DNA of 64,000 nucleotides from assembly GCA_947471565.1 (NCBI GenBank), contig CANIVT010000006.1:1-64000 (forward strand), given 5' to 3'. This DNA comes from Spartobacteria bacterium (GTDB lineage: Bacteria > Verrucomicrobiota > Verrucomicrobiia > Chthoniobacterales > UBA6821). Below, piece after piece: positions 17,461-26,135 of the stretch. How positions within the stretch are numbered: the first letter of the stretch is position 1; each line of letters begins with the position of its first letter. A program made the position numbers and the translations under genes. The notes below the pieces were generated by a model. That model made no database searches. It worked only from the letters and a program-made list of their open reading frames with translations, and was not told the origin of the DNA.

Positions 17461-19568
17461 TGACGCTGGAAACCCCGGGCCCGAAACCCGCCGCACGGCG
17501 CGGAAAAGCGAAGATACTCCCCGCGACGCCTCCTCACGATCCCGGAATACCGCTCACCCGCCTGGGCTGGATCCGCCGCCCCCAACTCACCGCACTCGAG
17601 AAGCTCGGTATCACGACGCTCCGCGACTTGCTTGAGCATTATCCCAGGCGACACGAGGACCGCAGGCGCTTCGATCATTTCCCGGACACGGAGGGGGAGC
17701 GGACCTATTGCCTCAACGGTATCGTCTGCAAGACGGTCTTCCGTCGCTTCGGACGGATGCGGAGCTTCGAGGCACAACTGCAGGAGACTCCCGATTCCCC
17801 CCTCTCCGCCGTCATCATCCTGCGCTGGTTCAATCTCTTCCATGTCCAGAAGAGCGTCCTGACCGGCTCACGCCTTATTGTGCACGGCAGAGTTCGCCTG
17901 CGGGGAAAGCGCCTCTGCATGGAGCATCCGGAATTCGAGATCGTCACCGAGGAGGACCGCAAGAGCATCCATCTCGATCGGGTCGTTCCGGTGCATCCTG
18001 CTGGGGACGGGATCAGCGTCCGGGTAATCCGTGGCATCATCCACCGTGCCCTTGCAGAATGCGACTGGGGCTCCTGGAACGATCCCCTTGCCGAGCGCGG
18101 GGTCGACTGGGGAGGGGCTCTTCGTTCCATCCACTTCCCTGTGGAACCGGAAGAGATCGAACCAGCCCGACGCGAACTCGCCCTGCGCGAACTGCTCGGC
18201 ATCCAGACTCTCGTGACGATCCGCAGGCAGTCGGTCCTGCGACCCAGAGGATCACCAAAGCAAGTCCCGGGAACCCTCCTCAGGCAATGCCTCGACTTTT
18301 TACCCTTCACCCCCACCGCCGCGCAATTACGCTCCATCTCCGAGATCCGTGCCGATATGGAGCGCCCGCACAGGATGCATCGCCTACTGCAGGGGGATGT
18401 CGGTTCGGGAAAGACGCTTGTCGCTGCCGCCTCGATGCTTCTGGCGCTGGAAGCCGGCCACCGTGCCATTCTCATGGCCCCGACCCAGATCCTGGCCGAG
18501 CAGCATTTCCGGACCTTCGAAGCCTGGTTCGCACCGCTCGGGATCCCGGTCACGCTCGTCACCTCCTCGGGAAAGAAATCCTCGGCATCCCGGGGAGATC
18601 GTGCCGGTGCGGTGATCGGCACTCATGCACTCCTTCATGACGACACCATCCTCGAGGGGGCCGGACTGGTAGTCATCGACGAGCAGCATAAGTTCGGCGT
18701 CCTCCAGCGCGCCCGACTCGCGACACTCCCCTCAGCCCCGGATGTGCTCGTGATGACCGCGACGCCGATCCCTCGCACGCTGGCCCAAACCCTCTATGGA
18801 GATCTCGATTTCTCGCTTCTCGACGAGCGACCTCCCGGACGCGGCGTGCTTCGCACCGCCGCACGGGGCCTGGAAAAACTTCCGGAGATCGTGGCCTACA
18901 TGCGGGAGCGTCTGGAAAAGGGACGGCAGGCTTACGTGGTCTATCCTCTGGTGGAGCAGTCCGAGAAACTCTCCGCCAAGGCGGCCGAGGAAGAAATAAC
19001 ATCATGGCAGGAACGCCTCTTCTCGATCCCCTGCGCCCTGCTTCATGGAAAAATGAAATCCTCCGAGAAGGAGTCCGTCATGGAATCGTTCCGATCCGGG
19101 AAAACCCGTGTACTTGTCACCACCTCGGTGATCGAGGTCGGCGTCGATGTCCCCAACGCCACCCTTCTCCTCGTCGAGAACGCGGAGCGATTCGGCCTAG
19201 CCCAGCTTCACCAACTCCGCGGCCGCATCGGCCGGGGAGAGTATGCCTCGACCTGCGTCCTACTGGAGGGAAGCGGGAGCCCGGAGGCCTTGGAGCGCCT
19301 GCGGATCCTGGAACGAAGCAACGATGGCTTCGTCATCGCCGAAGAGGACCTGCGCCTCCGAGGGGCGGGTGACATCCTCGGCACCGAGCAGAGCGGCCTT
19401 CCCCCACTCCGCCTCGCCGACCTCCACCGCGATGCGGATCTCCTTCCCATGGCATCAGCAGAGGCCGCGCGGATCCTAGAGGAGGACCCCCTTCTGGAAC
19501 TCCCTCAGCATTCCCGCCTGCGACAACTCAGGGATGCGAATTCGGGACTCCTCCGGGGAATAGATTGA
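17460..19568 (+). CDS. recG: ATP-dependent DNA helicase RecG
   Basis: RecG remodels stalled forks and branched DNA. The 702-residue product has an N-terminal wedge OB-fold (about 80-180), Walker A in QGDVGSGKT, the DEQH box in VVIDEQHKFG, motif III MTATPIPRTL, and the C-terminal helicase motifs SVIEVGVDVPNAT and LHQLRGRIGRG, then the RecG-specific tail with GAGDILGTEQSG. ATG 17460 overlaps the recJ stop by one base; a GTG at 17457 directly before it is an alternative. GAGGA at 17446-17450 can serve either. Confidence 0.97.
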   Translation: MTLETPGPKPAARRGKAKILPATPPHDPGIPLTRLGWIRRPQLTALEKLGITTLRDLLEHYPRRHEDRRRFDHFPDTEGERTYCLNGIVCKTVFRRFGRMRSFEAQLQETPDSPLSAVIILRWFNLFHVQKSVLTGSRLIVHGRVRLRGKRLCMEHPEFEIVTEEDRKSIHLDRVVPVHPAGDGISVRVIRGIIHRALAECDWGSWNDPLAERGVDWGGALRSIHFPVEPEEIEPARRELALRELLGIQTLVTIRRQSVLRPRGSPKQVPGTLLRQCLDFLPFTPTAAQLRSISEIRADMERPHRMHRLLQGDVGSGKTLVAAASMLLALEAGHRAILMAPTQILAEQHFRTFEAWFAPLGIPVTLVTSSGKKSSASRGDRAGAVIGTHALLHDDTILEGAGLVVIDEQHKFGVLQRARLATLPSAPDVLVMTATPIPRTLAQTLYGDLDFSLLDERPPGRGVLRTAARGLEKLPEIVAYMRERLEKGRQAYVVYPLVEQSEKLSAKAAEEEITSWQERLFSIPCALLHGKMKSSEKESVMESFRSGKTRVLVTTSVIEVGVDVPNATLLLVENAERFGLAQLHQLRGRIGRGEYASTCVLLEGSGSPEALERLRILERSNDGFVIAEEDLRLRGAGDILGTEQSGLPPLRLADLHRDADLLPMASAEAARILEEDPLLELPQHSRLRQLRDANSGLLRGID

Positions 19569-19595
19569 GTCTTGAGACACCGCTTAGAACGCCCC

Positions 19596-19625
19596 TTGTG
19601 TCACCCGAGGGCTTCTGCGTATGCT
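19596..19625 (+). promoter_or_regulatory. Possible promoter of tRNA-Cys
   Basis: TTGTGT (19596-19601) and TATGCT (19620-19625) are separated by 18 bases and lie 21 bases before the mature tRNA. This is a fair sigma-70-like match. It lies directly after recG, so read-through from recG is also possible. Confidence 0.3.
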
Positions 19626-19646
19626 TTGCATTCACCTGTGGTGAAC

Positions 19647-19721
19647 GGCGGGGTAGCCAAGTGGTAAGGCCGGGCTCTGCAAAAGCCCCATGCGACGGTT
19701 CGATTCCGTCCCCCGCCTCCA
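19647..19721 (+). tRNA. tRNA-Cys (anticodon GCA)
   Basis: The seven-pair acceptor stem GGCGGGG/CCCCGCC, anticodon stem GGGCT/AGCCC around loop CTGCAAA (anticodon GCA), and T stem GACGG/CCGTC with loop TTCGATT are all perfect. The discriminator T is followed by an encoded CCA (19719-19721). The other two tRNA genes here lack an encoded CCA. Confidence 0.96.
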
Positions 19722-19860
19722 TTTCCAAATCTGTGTAGGGACCAGGACCACGGCATGCCGCCACTCTCCATCGGATGGCCTTTAGTGGCTATGAATCGAG
19801 TACCCCTCCGACGCTTCCTGACTAATCTTGGTCAAGAAGAGTGAGGAGGTTCTCGTCGCC

Positions 19861-20013
19861 TTACTCGGCGGGGGTTGTTTCCGGACGATCATCAGGACCA
19901 TCCGTGGATCCGGAAGATTTCTTGGCTGCTTTCGCCTTGAGCTTCTCCTCTTTCTTTTTCTTTTTCTCCATCTCCTTGCGGCGTTTTTCGAATCCGTAAT
20001 TGATGTTGGCCAT
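19861..20013 (-). CDS. Small conserved Lys-rich protein (50 residues)
   Basis: The 50-residue protein starts MANINYGFEKRRKEMEKK, continues with an almost unbroken run of Lys and Glu (a charged single helix), and ends acidic and Pro/Thr-rich (DDRPETTPAE). Short proteins with the opening MANxNYGFEKRxKE recur across several bacterial phyla, which is why I trust this frame. Their function is unknown to me; a nucleic-acid-linked role would be a guess. It diverges from the RRM protein gene. Confidence 0.75.
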   Translation of the reverse strand: MANINYGFEKRRKEMEKKKKKEEKLKAKAAKKSSGSTDGPDDRPETTPAE

Positions 20014-20399
20014 GGTCGTCTGTGCTCAGAGAGCGGGATGCGGGATCGCCTTTTCCGGCGCTTCCCTGGTGAAATCCGCCCATCGGGCTGTCCGATTCCG
20101 GACAGCAATGCCATGAAATGCCTGCCGTGGAGTGGGGTTTGTCGGTGGGATGATTGCATGACGATACGCCGGCTCGGCTGCTTCTGCGAACGATTTCTCG
20201 GCCTGCACCAACAGAGTAGAATGCATCTTGCGACTAATTCGCCTTGCGGAAGGAACGAACTATACTACGTTGTTTGCGTTCGAATTTAACGATTGGTTGC
20301 GTGGTGAATTGTCAGTTGAGTTTCTCAACGGTGATTTGAAACCCGGTTCTCGGGAACGGCTCTGATTAGTGGAATTTCGTCACCAACACACACAACACC
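20014..20399. other. 386-base divergent intergenic region with hairpins and the rbp leader
   Basis: No convincing coding frame is seen. It holds a perfect eight-pair inverted repeat (20087-20106, loop ATTC), a likely minus-10 box TATACT at 20261-20266, two small hairpins in the presumed rbp leader (GTTGAG/CTCAAC at 20315-20329 and CCCG/CGGG near 20341-20353), and a G-free CA-rich stretch just before the rbp ATG. The length and hairpins suggest a regulated 5' leader for the RNA-binding protein, perhaps temperature dependent or autoregulated; this is inference. Confidence 0.5.
20087..20106. promoter_or_regulatory. Perfect 8-bp inverted repeat between divergent genes
   Basis: GCTGTCCG and CGGACAGC are separated by ATTC. 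There is no T-run on either strand, so a terminator is unlikely. The 20-bp length and exact symmetry fit a dimeric repressor site upstream of the small-protein gene, about 74 bases from its start. Confidence 0.4.
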
Positions 20400-20717
20400 A
20401 TGAAACTCTACGTAGGAAATCTCTCCTTCGACACCAATGACCAGGATCTGCGCGAACTCTTCGGGCAGTATGGCAACCCAACCGATGTCTTCATCATGTC
20501 CGACCGCGAGACCGGCCGCTCACGCGGATTCGGCTTTGTCACGATGAGCAGTTCCGAGGAGGGACAGGCCGCCATCAATGCCCTCGAGGGCAAGGAATTC
20601 CAGGGCCGCAACCTGCACGTCAACGAGGCACGCCCCCGCGAGGAGCGTCCCCAGGGTGGCGGCGGAGGCCGTTCCTTCGGCGGCGGCAACCGCGACCGCG
20701 GTCCCCGTCGGTACTAA
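20400..20717 (+). CDS. RRM-type RNA-binding protein with Gly/Arg-rich tail
   Basis: The 105-residue protein is a single RNA recognition motif (residues 1-80) with RNP2 KLYVGNL and RNP1 [10 protein letters not shown], followed by a tail of Gly, Arg and Pro ([15 protein letters not shown]). Such small RRM proteins are found in cyanobacteria and several other phyla and are often cold-induced. The start is preceded by a CA-rich, G-free leader with no Shine-Dalgarno sequence. A terminator follows 12 bases after the stop. Confidence 0.95.
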   Translation: MKLYVGNLSFDTNDQDLRELFGQYGNPTDVFIMSDRETGRSRGFGFVTMSSSEEGQAAINALEGKEFQGRNLHVNEARPREERPQGGGGGRSFGGGNRDRGPRRY

Positions 20718-20728
20718 TCGCCTTCATC

Positions 20729-20765
20729 AAAAGGCGGGGCCTCCTCACGGGGGTCCCGCTTTTTT
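20729..20765 (+). terminator. Intrinsic terminator of the RRM gene
   Basis: The stem GCGGGGCC/GGTCCCGC with one G-T pair and a loop of about ten bases is followed by six T residues. It lies between the convergent RRM gene and rmuC, in plus orientation. Confidence 0.8.
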
Positions 20766-20777
20766 GTGCCGTGATTC

Positions 20778-22091
20778 CTAGCTTTCCCCGAGCTTGGGGA
20801 GGTCTTCGAGGGATTTCTCAATGAGTGACTCCGGGAGGGATTTCTTGGGCTTCACCCCGAGTTGGACGAGCTTCTGGGCCTGGCGGATCGCGTTGTCCTT
20901 GCCGGTCGACAGCTTGGAATAGGCGCCTTCGTAGGATTCCTGGGCCTGACGGAGGCGGCTGCCCAGGTCGTCAAGGTCCTTCACAAACCCCGCGAGTTTC
21001 TCGTAGAGGGAGGCCCCCTGCTCGGCGATTTCCTGCGCGTTGCGGGTCTGGGCTTCCTGCCTCCAGAGATGGGCGACCGTGCGCACCACGAAGAGCAGGG
21101 TGGAGGGGCTTACCAGGAGCACATTGCGGTTCCATGCATCCCCGAAGAGGTCCCTCTGGTTAGTGACAGCCATCATAAAGGCCGGCTCCAGCGGCACGAA
21201 CATGATCACGAAGTCGAGAGACTTGAGACCGTAGAGCTTCTGGTAGTTCTTCTCGGAGAGACCGCGGATATGGGTCTGGAGCGAGGCGATATGGGCCTTG
21301 AGCGAGACTTCGCGTTCGGCGTCATTCTCCGCCGTCACGGCCTGCTGATAGGCGTCGAGTGAGATCTTGGAATCGATCACCAGACGGCGGTCGCCCGGCA
21401 ACTCGATCACCACGTCGGGCTGCAGGCGGCGGCCCTCCTCGGTCGTGTGGCTGACCTGCACGTGGTACTCGTGCCCCTTGCGGAGGCCGGATGCCTCAAG
21501 GACCTTCTCAAGGATGAGCTCCCCGTAGTTACCCTGGACCTTGTTGGATCCCTGAAGGGCTGTGGTGAGGTTGCGGGCCTCCTCCCCGATGGTCCGGTTG
21601 AGTTCGGCGAGCATCTCAACCTGCTTCTTGAGCTCCACGCGGTCCTTGCCCTCCTGCACGTAGACTTCCTCCACCTTTTTGCGGAATTCCCCGAGCTGGA
21701 GCTTGAGCGGGTCGAGGAGAGTCCCGAGGCTTTCCTGGTTCTGCTCGGAGAAGCGCTTCGATTTCTCCTCGAGGATTTCGCCGGCGAGGGCCTTAAATTG
21801 ATTGGAAAGAGCCTCCCTGGCCTCGGTAAGGAGCTGGATCTTCTCGGCAGCACTCTCACGCTCCTTGGTCAGCGCGGTCTCCGCGCCCGTCCTAGCGACA
21901 CTCTCCTGCTCCATGCGGGAGCGGACCAGCGAGAGTTCCGAATCAAGCTCATCGATCCTCTGCTCCCTGAGCGAGAGCCGCTCCCTCATCGCGCCGTTAT
22001 CAGATTCCCCTCCGGCCTTCCGCAGCAGAAGGAGCACGAATGGGATCAGACCAATCAAGAGGCCCAGAAGCGCCGTGAGGATGGGATTCAT
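20778..22091 (-). CDS. rmuC: DNA recombination protein RmuC homologue
   Basis: The 437-residue protein has an N-terminal membrane anchor (residues 1-25, LTALLGLLIGLIPFVLLLL), a long coiled coil (about 35-170) and the RmuC nuclease-like core with GNYGELILEKVLEASGL, QPDVVIELPGDRRLVIDSK and FVPLEPAFM. RmuC limits inversion rearrangements; its biochemical role is not settled. ATG 22089-22091 is chosen because it begins the membrane segment; the frame extends 38 codons further into the space before glmS without homology. It follows glmS by 34 bases. Confidence 0.93.
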   Translation of the reverse strand: MNPILTALLGLLIGLIPFVLLLLRKAGGESDNGAMRERLSLREQRIDELDSELSLVRSRMEQESVARTGAETALTKERESAAEKIQLLTEAREALSNQFKALAGEILEEKSKRFSEQNQESLGTLLDPLKLQLGEFRKKVEEVYVQEGKDRVELKKQVEMLAELNRTIGEEARNLTTALQGSNKVQGNYGELILEKVLEASGLRKGHEYHVQVSHTTEEGRRLQPDVVIELPGDRRLVIDSKISLDAYQQAVTAENDAEREVSLKAHIASLQTHIRGLSEKNYQKLYGLKSLDFVIMFVPLEPAFMMAVTNQRDLFGDAWNRNVLLVSPSTLLFVVRTVAHLWRQEAQTRNAQEIAEQGASLYEKLAGFVKDLDDLGSRLRQAQESYEGAYSKLSTGKDNAIRQAQKLVQLGVKPKKSLPESLIEKSLEDLPKLGES

Positions 22092-22125
22092 GCTGGAAAG
22101 AGGAGTCTCATCCTCCGGCGATTTC

Positions 22126-23976
22126 TTATTCGACAGTAACGCTCTTGGCCAGATTCCGAGGCTTGTCGACGTCGCAGCCGAGTTCGACAGCGATGTGGTA
22201 GGCAAAGATCTGAAGGACGATCGAGGTCAGGATCGGGGTAAGGATCTCTGGGGCCTGAGGAATCAGGATGACGTCGTCGCAGATGAGCGAGAGCTCGCCG
22301 CCCTTACCTTCGGTGCCGATCGCAATCACCGGACCGCCGCGGGCCTTCACCTCCTCGATGTTGCTCAGGTTCTTATGGAAGACGGCGTCATCTGGCGCAA
22401 TGAAGACCGAGGGGGTCTCCGCGTTGACCAGGGCGATGACACCGTGCTTGAGTTCGGCGCTGGGGTAGCCGCTGGCGGCGATGTAGCTGATCTCCTTGAG
22501 CTTGAGGGCACCCTCGAGGGCGACGGGATAGTTCAGTTGGCGGCCCATGAAGAGCATCACCTTGGTCTGTGCGTAGCGGCGGGCGACCGCGGCGATTTCC
22601 TCCTCCTTCACCAGCACCTTGGCGACCAGATCGGGCAGCGCCTCCATCTCGGAGATGATCCGGCTACCGGCGGCGCTGGAAAGGTTGCGAATACGGCCCA
22701 GCAGCAGGGCGATGAGCGCGAGCACCGTCACTTGTGATGTAAAGGACTTTGTGGCTGCAACACCGATCTCCGGACCGGCATGCATGTAGACGCCGCCGTC
22801 GCTCTCACGGGCGATGGTGCTGGCGACATTGTTGCAGATGCCGAGGGTGCGGTGTCCCTTGCGTTTGCTCTCGCGCAGGGCGGCCAGCGTGTCGGCGGTC
22901 TCGCCGCTCTGACTCATCACAAAGACCAGCGTGTCCTTGGTCATCGGCAAGTTGCGGTAGCGGAATTCGCTGGCGAACTCGCACTCGGTCGGAACCTGAG
23001 CCAGATGCTCGATCAGATACTCGCCAACCATCGCGGCGTGGAGTGCCGTGCCGCAGCCGGTCAGGACAATGCGCTCCACGGAACGGAGCTCCGCGTTAGT
23101 CATATTGAGGCCGCCAAGCTTGGCGGTAGCCTCCTCATGGGAGAGGCGTCCGCGCATGGCGTCGGTGACGCTGCGGACCTGCTCGTGGATCTCCTTGAGC
23201 ATAAAGTGGGCGTACTCCCCCTTGCCGACGTCCTCGTCGGTCATGTCGACCGTGGTGACGTTGTAATCGGCACCCAGACCCTCGACCGTCGAGAGAGTGA
23301 AACCCTCACCGGTGATGGCGGCGATCTCGTAGTCGTTGAGGTAGACCACATCCCGGGTGTGGGAGACGATCGCGCTCACATCACTTGCCAGGAAGTGCTC
23401 CCCCTTGCCGATACCGAGAACCAGCGGGCTGCCACGGCGGGCCCCGATAATCAGCCCAGGAAGCTCCGCATGGACCACGCCGATCCCGTAGGTGCCGGTG
23501 ACCTGCCGCAGTGCGTCGCGGACTGCCGCCACCAGCGCTCCCTGGGTGCGCTCGGACGAACGGTCGAAGGCCCTTCCCACCAAGTGGGCGAGGACCTCCG
23601 TATCGGTCTGGGACTGGAAGACATGTCCCTCCTCCTCGAGTTGGGCGCGGAGTGAGGCGTAGTTCTCGATCACGCCGTTGTGGACGAGGGCCAGCTTGCC
23701 GGAGCGATCGAAATGGGGATGGGCGTTCTCCCGGGTGACCTTGCCGTGGGTGGCCCATCGGGTATGACTGATGCCTGTCGTGCCGCCGATGGGGTGGGAC
23801 CCAATCGCCTTCTTCAGGTCGTCGATCCGGCCCACCTCCTTGCGGACGGAAACGCATCCTTCCTCCAGGGTGGCCACACCGGCCGAGTCATAGCCACGGT
23901 ATTCAAGGCGTCTCAGCCCCTCCAGGAGAATGGGCGCCGCTTCGGCGCGTCCGACATAGCCTACGATTCCGCACAT
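22126..23976 (-). CDS. glmS: Glutamine--fructose-6-phosphate aminotransferase GlmS
   Basis: GlmS makes glucosamine-6-phosphate for peptidoglycan and LPS. The 616-residue protein starts MCGIVGYVG, so after Met removal C2 is the N-terminal nucleophile of the glutaminase domain. HTRWATHG and HNGVIENY are present, then two SIS sugar-isomerase domains with TGCGTALHA and MSQSGETADTLAAL, and the C-terminal SVTVE. No glmS ribozyme is recognisable in the 96 bases upstream, so another control is expected. It diverges from glgC. Confidence 0.98.
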   Translation of the reverse strand: MCGIVGYVGRAEAAPILLEGLRRLEYRGYDSAGVATLEEGCVSVRKEVGRIDDLKKAIGSHPIGGTTGISHTRWATHGKVTRENAHPHFDRSGKLALVHNGVIENYASLRAQLEEEGHVFQSQTDTEVLAHLVGRAFDRSSERTQGALVAAVRDALRQVTGTYGIGVVHAELPGLIIGARRGSPLVLGIGKGEHFLASDVSAIVSHTRDVVYLNDYEIAAITGEGFTLSTVEGLGADYNVTTVDMTDEDVGKGEYAHFMLKEIHEQVRSVTDAMRGRLSHEEATAKLGGLNMTNAELRSVERIVLTGCGTALHAAMVGEYLIEHLAQVPTECEFASEFRYRNLPMTKDTLVFVMSQSGETADTLAALRESKRKGHRTLGICNNVASTIARESDGGVYMHAGPEIGVAATKSFTSQVTVLALIALLLGRIRNLSSAAGSRIISEMEALPDLVAKVLVKEEEIAAVARRYAQTKVMLFMGRQLNYPVALEGALKLKEISYIAASGYPSAELKHGVIALVNAETPSVFIAPDDAVFHKNLSNIEEVKARGGPVIAIGTEGKGGELSLICDDVILIPQAPEILTPILTSIVLQIFAYHIAVELGCDVDKPRNLAKSVTVE

Positions 23977-24072
23977 AATGTTCGTTGGGTTGCCCGAGGA
24001 GTCCGTTTTCCCGTTTTTGGGGACATTTTCCTAGGATGAAAGAGACTGACAAACGCGGAGAGCCTCCGCAAG

Positions 24073-25395
24073 ATGCAAGAGCAGAACCCTTTCCGGATCA
24101 TGTCCATCAAACACGTCCTCGCGCCGGCCGCACGCACCCTTGCCATCATCATGGGAGGGGGTGCCGGAACACGGCTTTTTCCCCTCACCAAGGACCGCGC
24201 GAAGCCCGCTGTCCCGATCGGTGGAAAATACCGCTTGGTGGACGTGCCCATCAGCAACTGCCTGAACTCCGGAATCCGAGGCATCTACGTGTTGACCCAG
24301 TTCAACAGCACCTCTCTCCACCGGCATATCAACGCGAGCTACAAGTTCGACAACTTCAGCCCCAGTTTCGTCGAAATTCTGGCGGCGCAGCAGACCCCGG
24401 AGGGATCCACTTGGTATCAGGGAACGGCGGACGCCGTGCGCCAGAACCTCCGCACCTTTCTCGAGGGGACCCACGAATACTTCATTATCCTGTCAGGCGA
24501 CCAACTTTACCGCATGGATTACCGTGATCTGCTCCAGCAGCACATCCAAGGAGGTGCGGAGCTCACCATCGCCTGTATCCCGGTGAACCGCGAAGCGGCC
24601 ACAGGCTTCGGCATCATGGAGACCGACGCCACACGCAGGATCAACCGCTTCGTAGAAAAGCCCAAGGATCCCGCCCTTCTCGGCGAGTTGCGGATGAAAC
24701 CCCAACTGCTCCGCGAACTTGAGGAATGGGACCAGCAGGAACTTTATCTGGCCAACATGGGGATCTACATCTTCAACCGTCAGGTCCTCGCCGACTGCCT
24801 CGACAACGAACTCGAAGACTTCGGCAAGCACATCATCCCTGCCGCCATCGGCTCCCGCAACGTACAGGCCCACATCTTCCGGGGCTACTGGGAGGATATC
24901 GGGACGATCCGATCGTTTTTCGACGCCAACCTCAATCTCTGTGACGCCGACCCGCAGTACAGCTTTTACGCGCCCGGAGCCCCCATTTACACACAGTCGC
25001 GCTTCCTTCCGGCCAGTGTTGTTCAGGACACCGTGGTGAACGGGGCGATGATTTCAGACGGATGTCAGATCCTCTCCGCCAAGCTGGAACGCTGCATCGT
25101 CGGCATCCGGAGCCTGATTCATCCCGGAGCACACCTGCGCAATGTCATCGTGATGGGAGCAGACTTCTACGAGAGTGACAAAGGCGGCACCCCTCCGGGC
25201 GAGATTCCGATAGGCATCGGACGCGACTGCGTGATCGAGGACGCAATCATCGATAAGAACGCCCGGGTCGGCGACGGCGTCGTGATCACCCCCCACGAGA
25301 AAGATGCCAATTCGGAGGGGCCGGGCTACTTCATCCGCGACGGCATTGTGGTGATCCCCAAGAACTCGGTGATTCCCCCGGGAACAAAGATCTAG
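24073..25395 (+). CDS. glgC: Glucose-1-phosphate adenylyltransferase GlgC
   Basis: GlgC makes ADP-glucose, the committed step of glycogen synthesis. The 440-residue protein has the pyrophosphorylase loop GGGAGTRLFPLT, the substrate-site KPAVPIGGKYRLVDVPI, DQLYRMDY, FVEKPKDP, and a C-terminal left-handed beta helix. The sequence resembles plant/cyanobacterial-type subunits (PNCLNSG-like region, LxFYxPxxPIYT). ATG 24073 has GGAGAG about ten bases upstream; a second ATG ten codons in lacks one. The lipoprotein gene follows after 32 bases. Confidence 0.97.
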   Translation: MQEQNPFRIMSIKHVLAPAARTLAIIMGGGAGTRLFPLTKDRAKPAVPIGGKYRLVDVPISNCLNSGIRGIYVLTQFNSTSLHRHINASYKFDNFSPSFVEILAAQQTPEGSTWYQGTADAVRQNLRTFLEGTHEYFIILSGDQLYRMDYRDLLQQHIQGGAELTIACIPVNREAATGFGIMETDATRRINRFVEKPKDPALLGELRMKPQLLRELEEWDQQELYLANMGIYIFNRQVLADCLDNELEDFGKHIIPAAIGSRNVQAHIFRGYWEDIGTIRSFFDANLNLCDADPQYSFYAPGAPIYTQSRFLPASVVQDTVVNGAMISDGCQILSAKLERCIVGIRSLIHPGAHLRNVIVMGADFYESDKGGTPPGEIPIGIGRDCVIEDAIIDKNARVGDGVVITPHEKDANSEGPGYFIRDGIVVIPKNSVIPPGTKI

Positions 25396-25427
25396 ACCCC
25401 CAACGCGACGCGGCACCGACTCTTTTC

Positions 25428-26018
25428 ATGAACCGACTCCGGATCCTTGCCTCACCCCTACTCCTCGGAGCCCTCCTCCTGCTCTCGGGATGCCTCTACG
25501 ACAATCCCCCCTCTGGTCCCTCCCAAAACATCGACACATGGCTCGTCGGCCAATGGGACGCCAAGGATAAATCCGGCCACGACTACCACGCGGTTGTCGC
25601 CCCATCCTCCCCGAGTCACTACCGAATCACCCTGACCCGGCATGGCATCCCAACAGGCGACTACGACGCCTGGATCAGCCGGGTCGACGGATTCACGATT
25701 CTCGTAGCCAAATTCCTTTCCGGACAATCCACCGGTAAATACGCGCTGTTCCATTACGAACTCCTCGCTCCGGCAACTCCTCCACCAGGAGGCGTCGGCG
25801 CCACGCGAATCCGCCTGAGCGAACTGCAACTCGACCCCTCTGCCGAGACGCTCGACTCCTACCACCTGCGCCGCGACATCCGTGACGCGCTCAAAGCGGG
25901 AACCTTGCTCACTCCTTACGACGTGGTCATCGATCGAAAGCACGGCGGCGACACGATCCCCGGCAGCGTGATCTGGACCAAATCGGGCGGCGTCGCCCTG
26001 AGTGGCGAGGCATTTTGA
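25428..26018 (+). CDS. Lipoprotein of unknown function
   Basis: The 196-residue product has a lipoprotein signal: ILASPLLLGALLLLSGC, with the lipobox LLSGC and lipidation at C22. The mature part (WLVGQWDAKDKSGHDYHAVV) starts with a pattern seen in lipocalin-like extracytoplasmic domains, and is beta-rich throughout. No residue after the lipobox is an obvious Lol-avoidance aspartate, so outer-membrane sorting is plausible. It sits downstream of glgC, but I see no functional link. I do not recognise the family. Confidence 0.75.
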   Translation: MNRLRILASPLLLGALLLLSGCLYDNPPSGPSQNIDTWLVGQWDAKDKSGHDYHAVVAPSSPSHYRITLTRHGIPTGDYDAWISRVDGFTILVAKFLSGQSTGKYALFHYELLAPATPPPGGVGATRIRLSELQLDPSAETLDSYHLRRDIRDALKAGTLLTPYDVVIDRKHGGDTIPGSVIWTKSGGVALSGEAF

Positions 26019-26034
26019 TGCCCTGCTAGGCGGA

Positions 26035-26063
26035 TAGACTGAAGACTCTCAGGCTGTTAGATG
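26035..26063 (+). repeat. Heptamer array, AGRCTGN class (left arm)
   Basis: Units TAGACTG, AAGACTC and AGGCTGT follow each other with one extra base between the second and third. It forms an inverted pair with the array at 26099-26124, so the region before glyS could fold into an imperfect stem. Confidence 0.55.
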
Positions 26064-26098
26064 TTTTGTCGTTTACGGCTCCCATCGTTTTTCACCAA

Positions 26099-26124
26099 CT
26101 AGTCTAAAAGCCTTCAGCCTAAAC
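26099..26124 (-). repeat. Heptamer array, AGRCTGN class (right arm)
   Basis: Read on the minus strand, the units are TTTAGGC, TGAAGGC and TTTTAGA. It lies 12 bases before the glyS start and is the opposite-strand partner of the array at 26035. Confidence 0.5.
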
Positions 26125-26135
26125 CCCATTTTATC

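Noticed and set aside
20014-20399. Plus-strand frame through the small-protein gene and the rbp leader
   Set aside because: It is antisense to the conserved 50-residue protein and has a Leu/Phe-rich shadow composition.
23977-24072. Possible glmS ribozyme
   Set aside because: No recognisable core (such as the AGCGCC cleavage region) between glmS and glgC.
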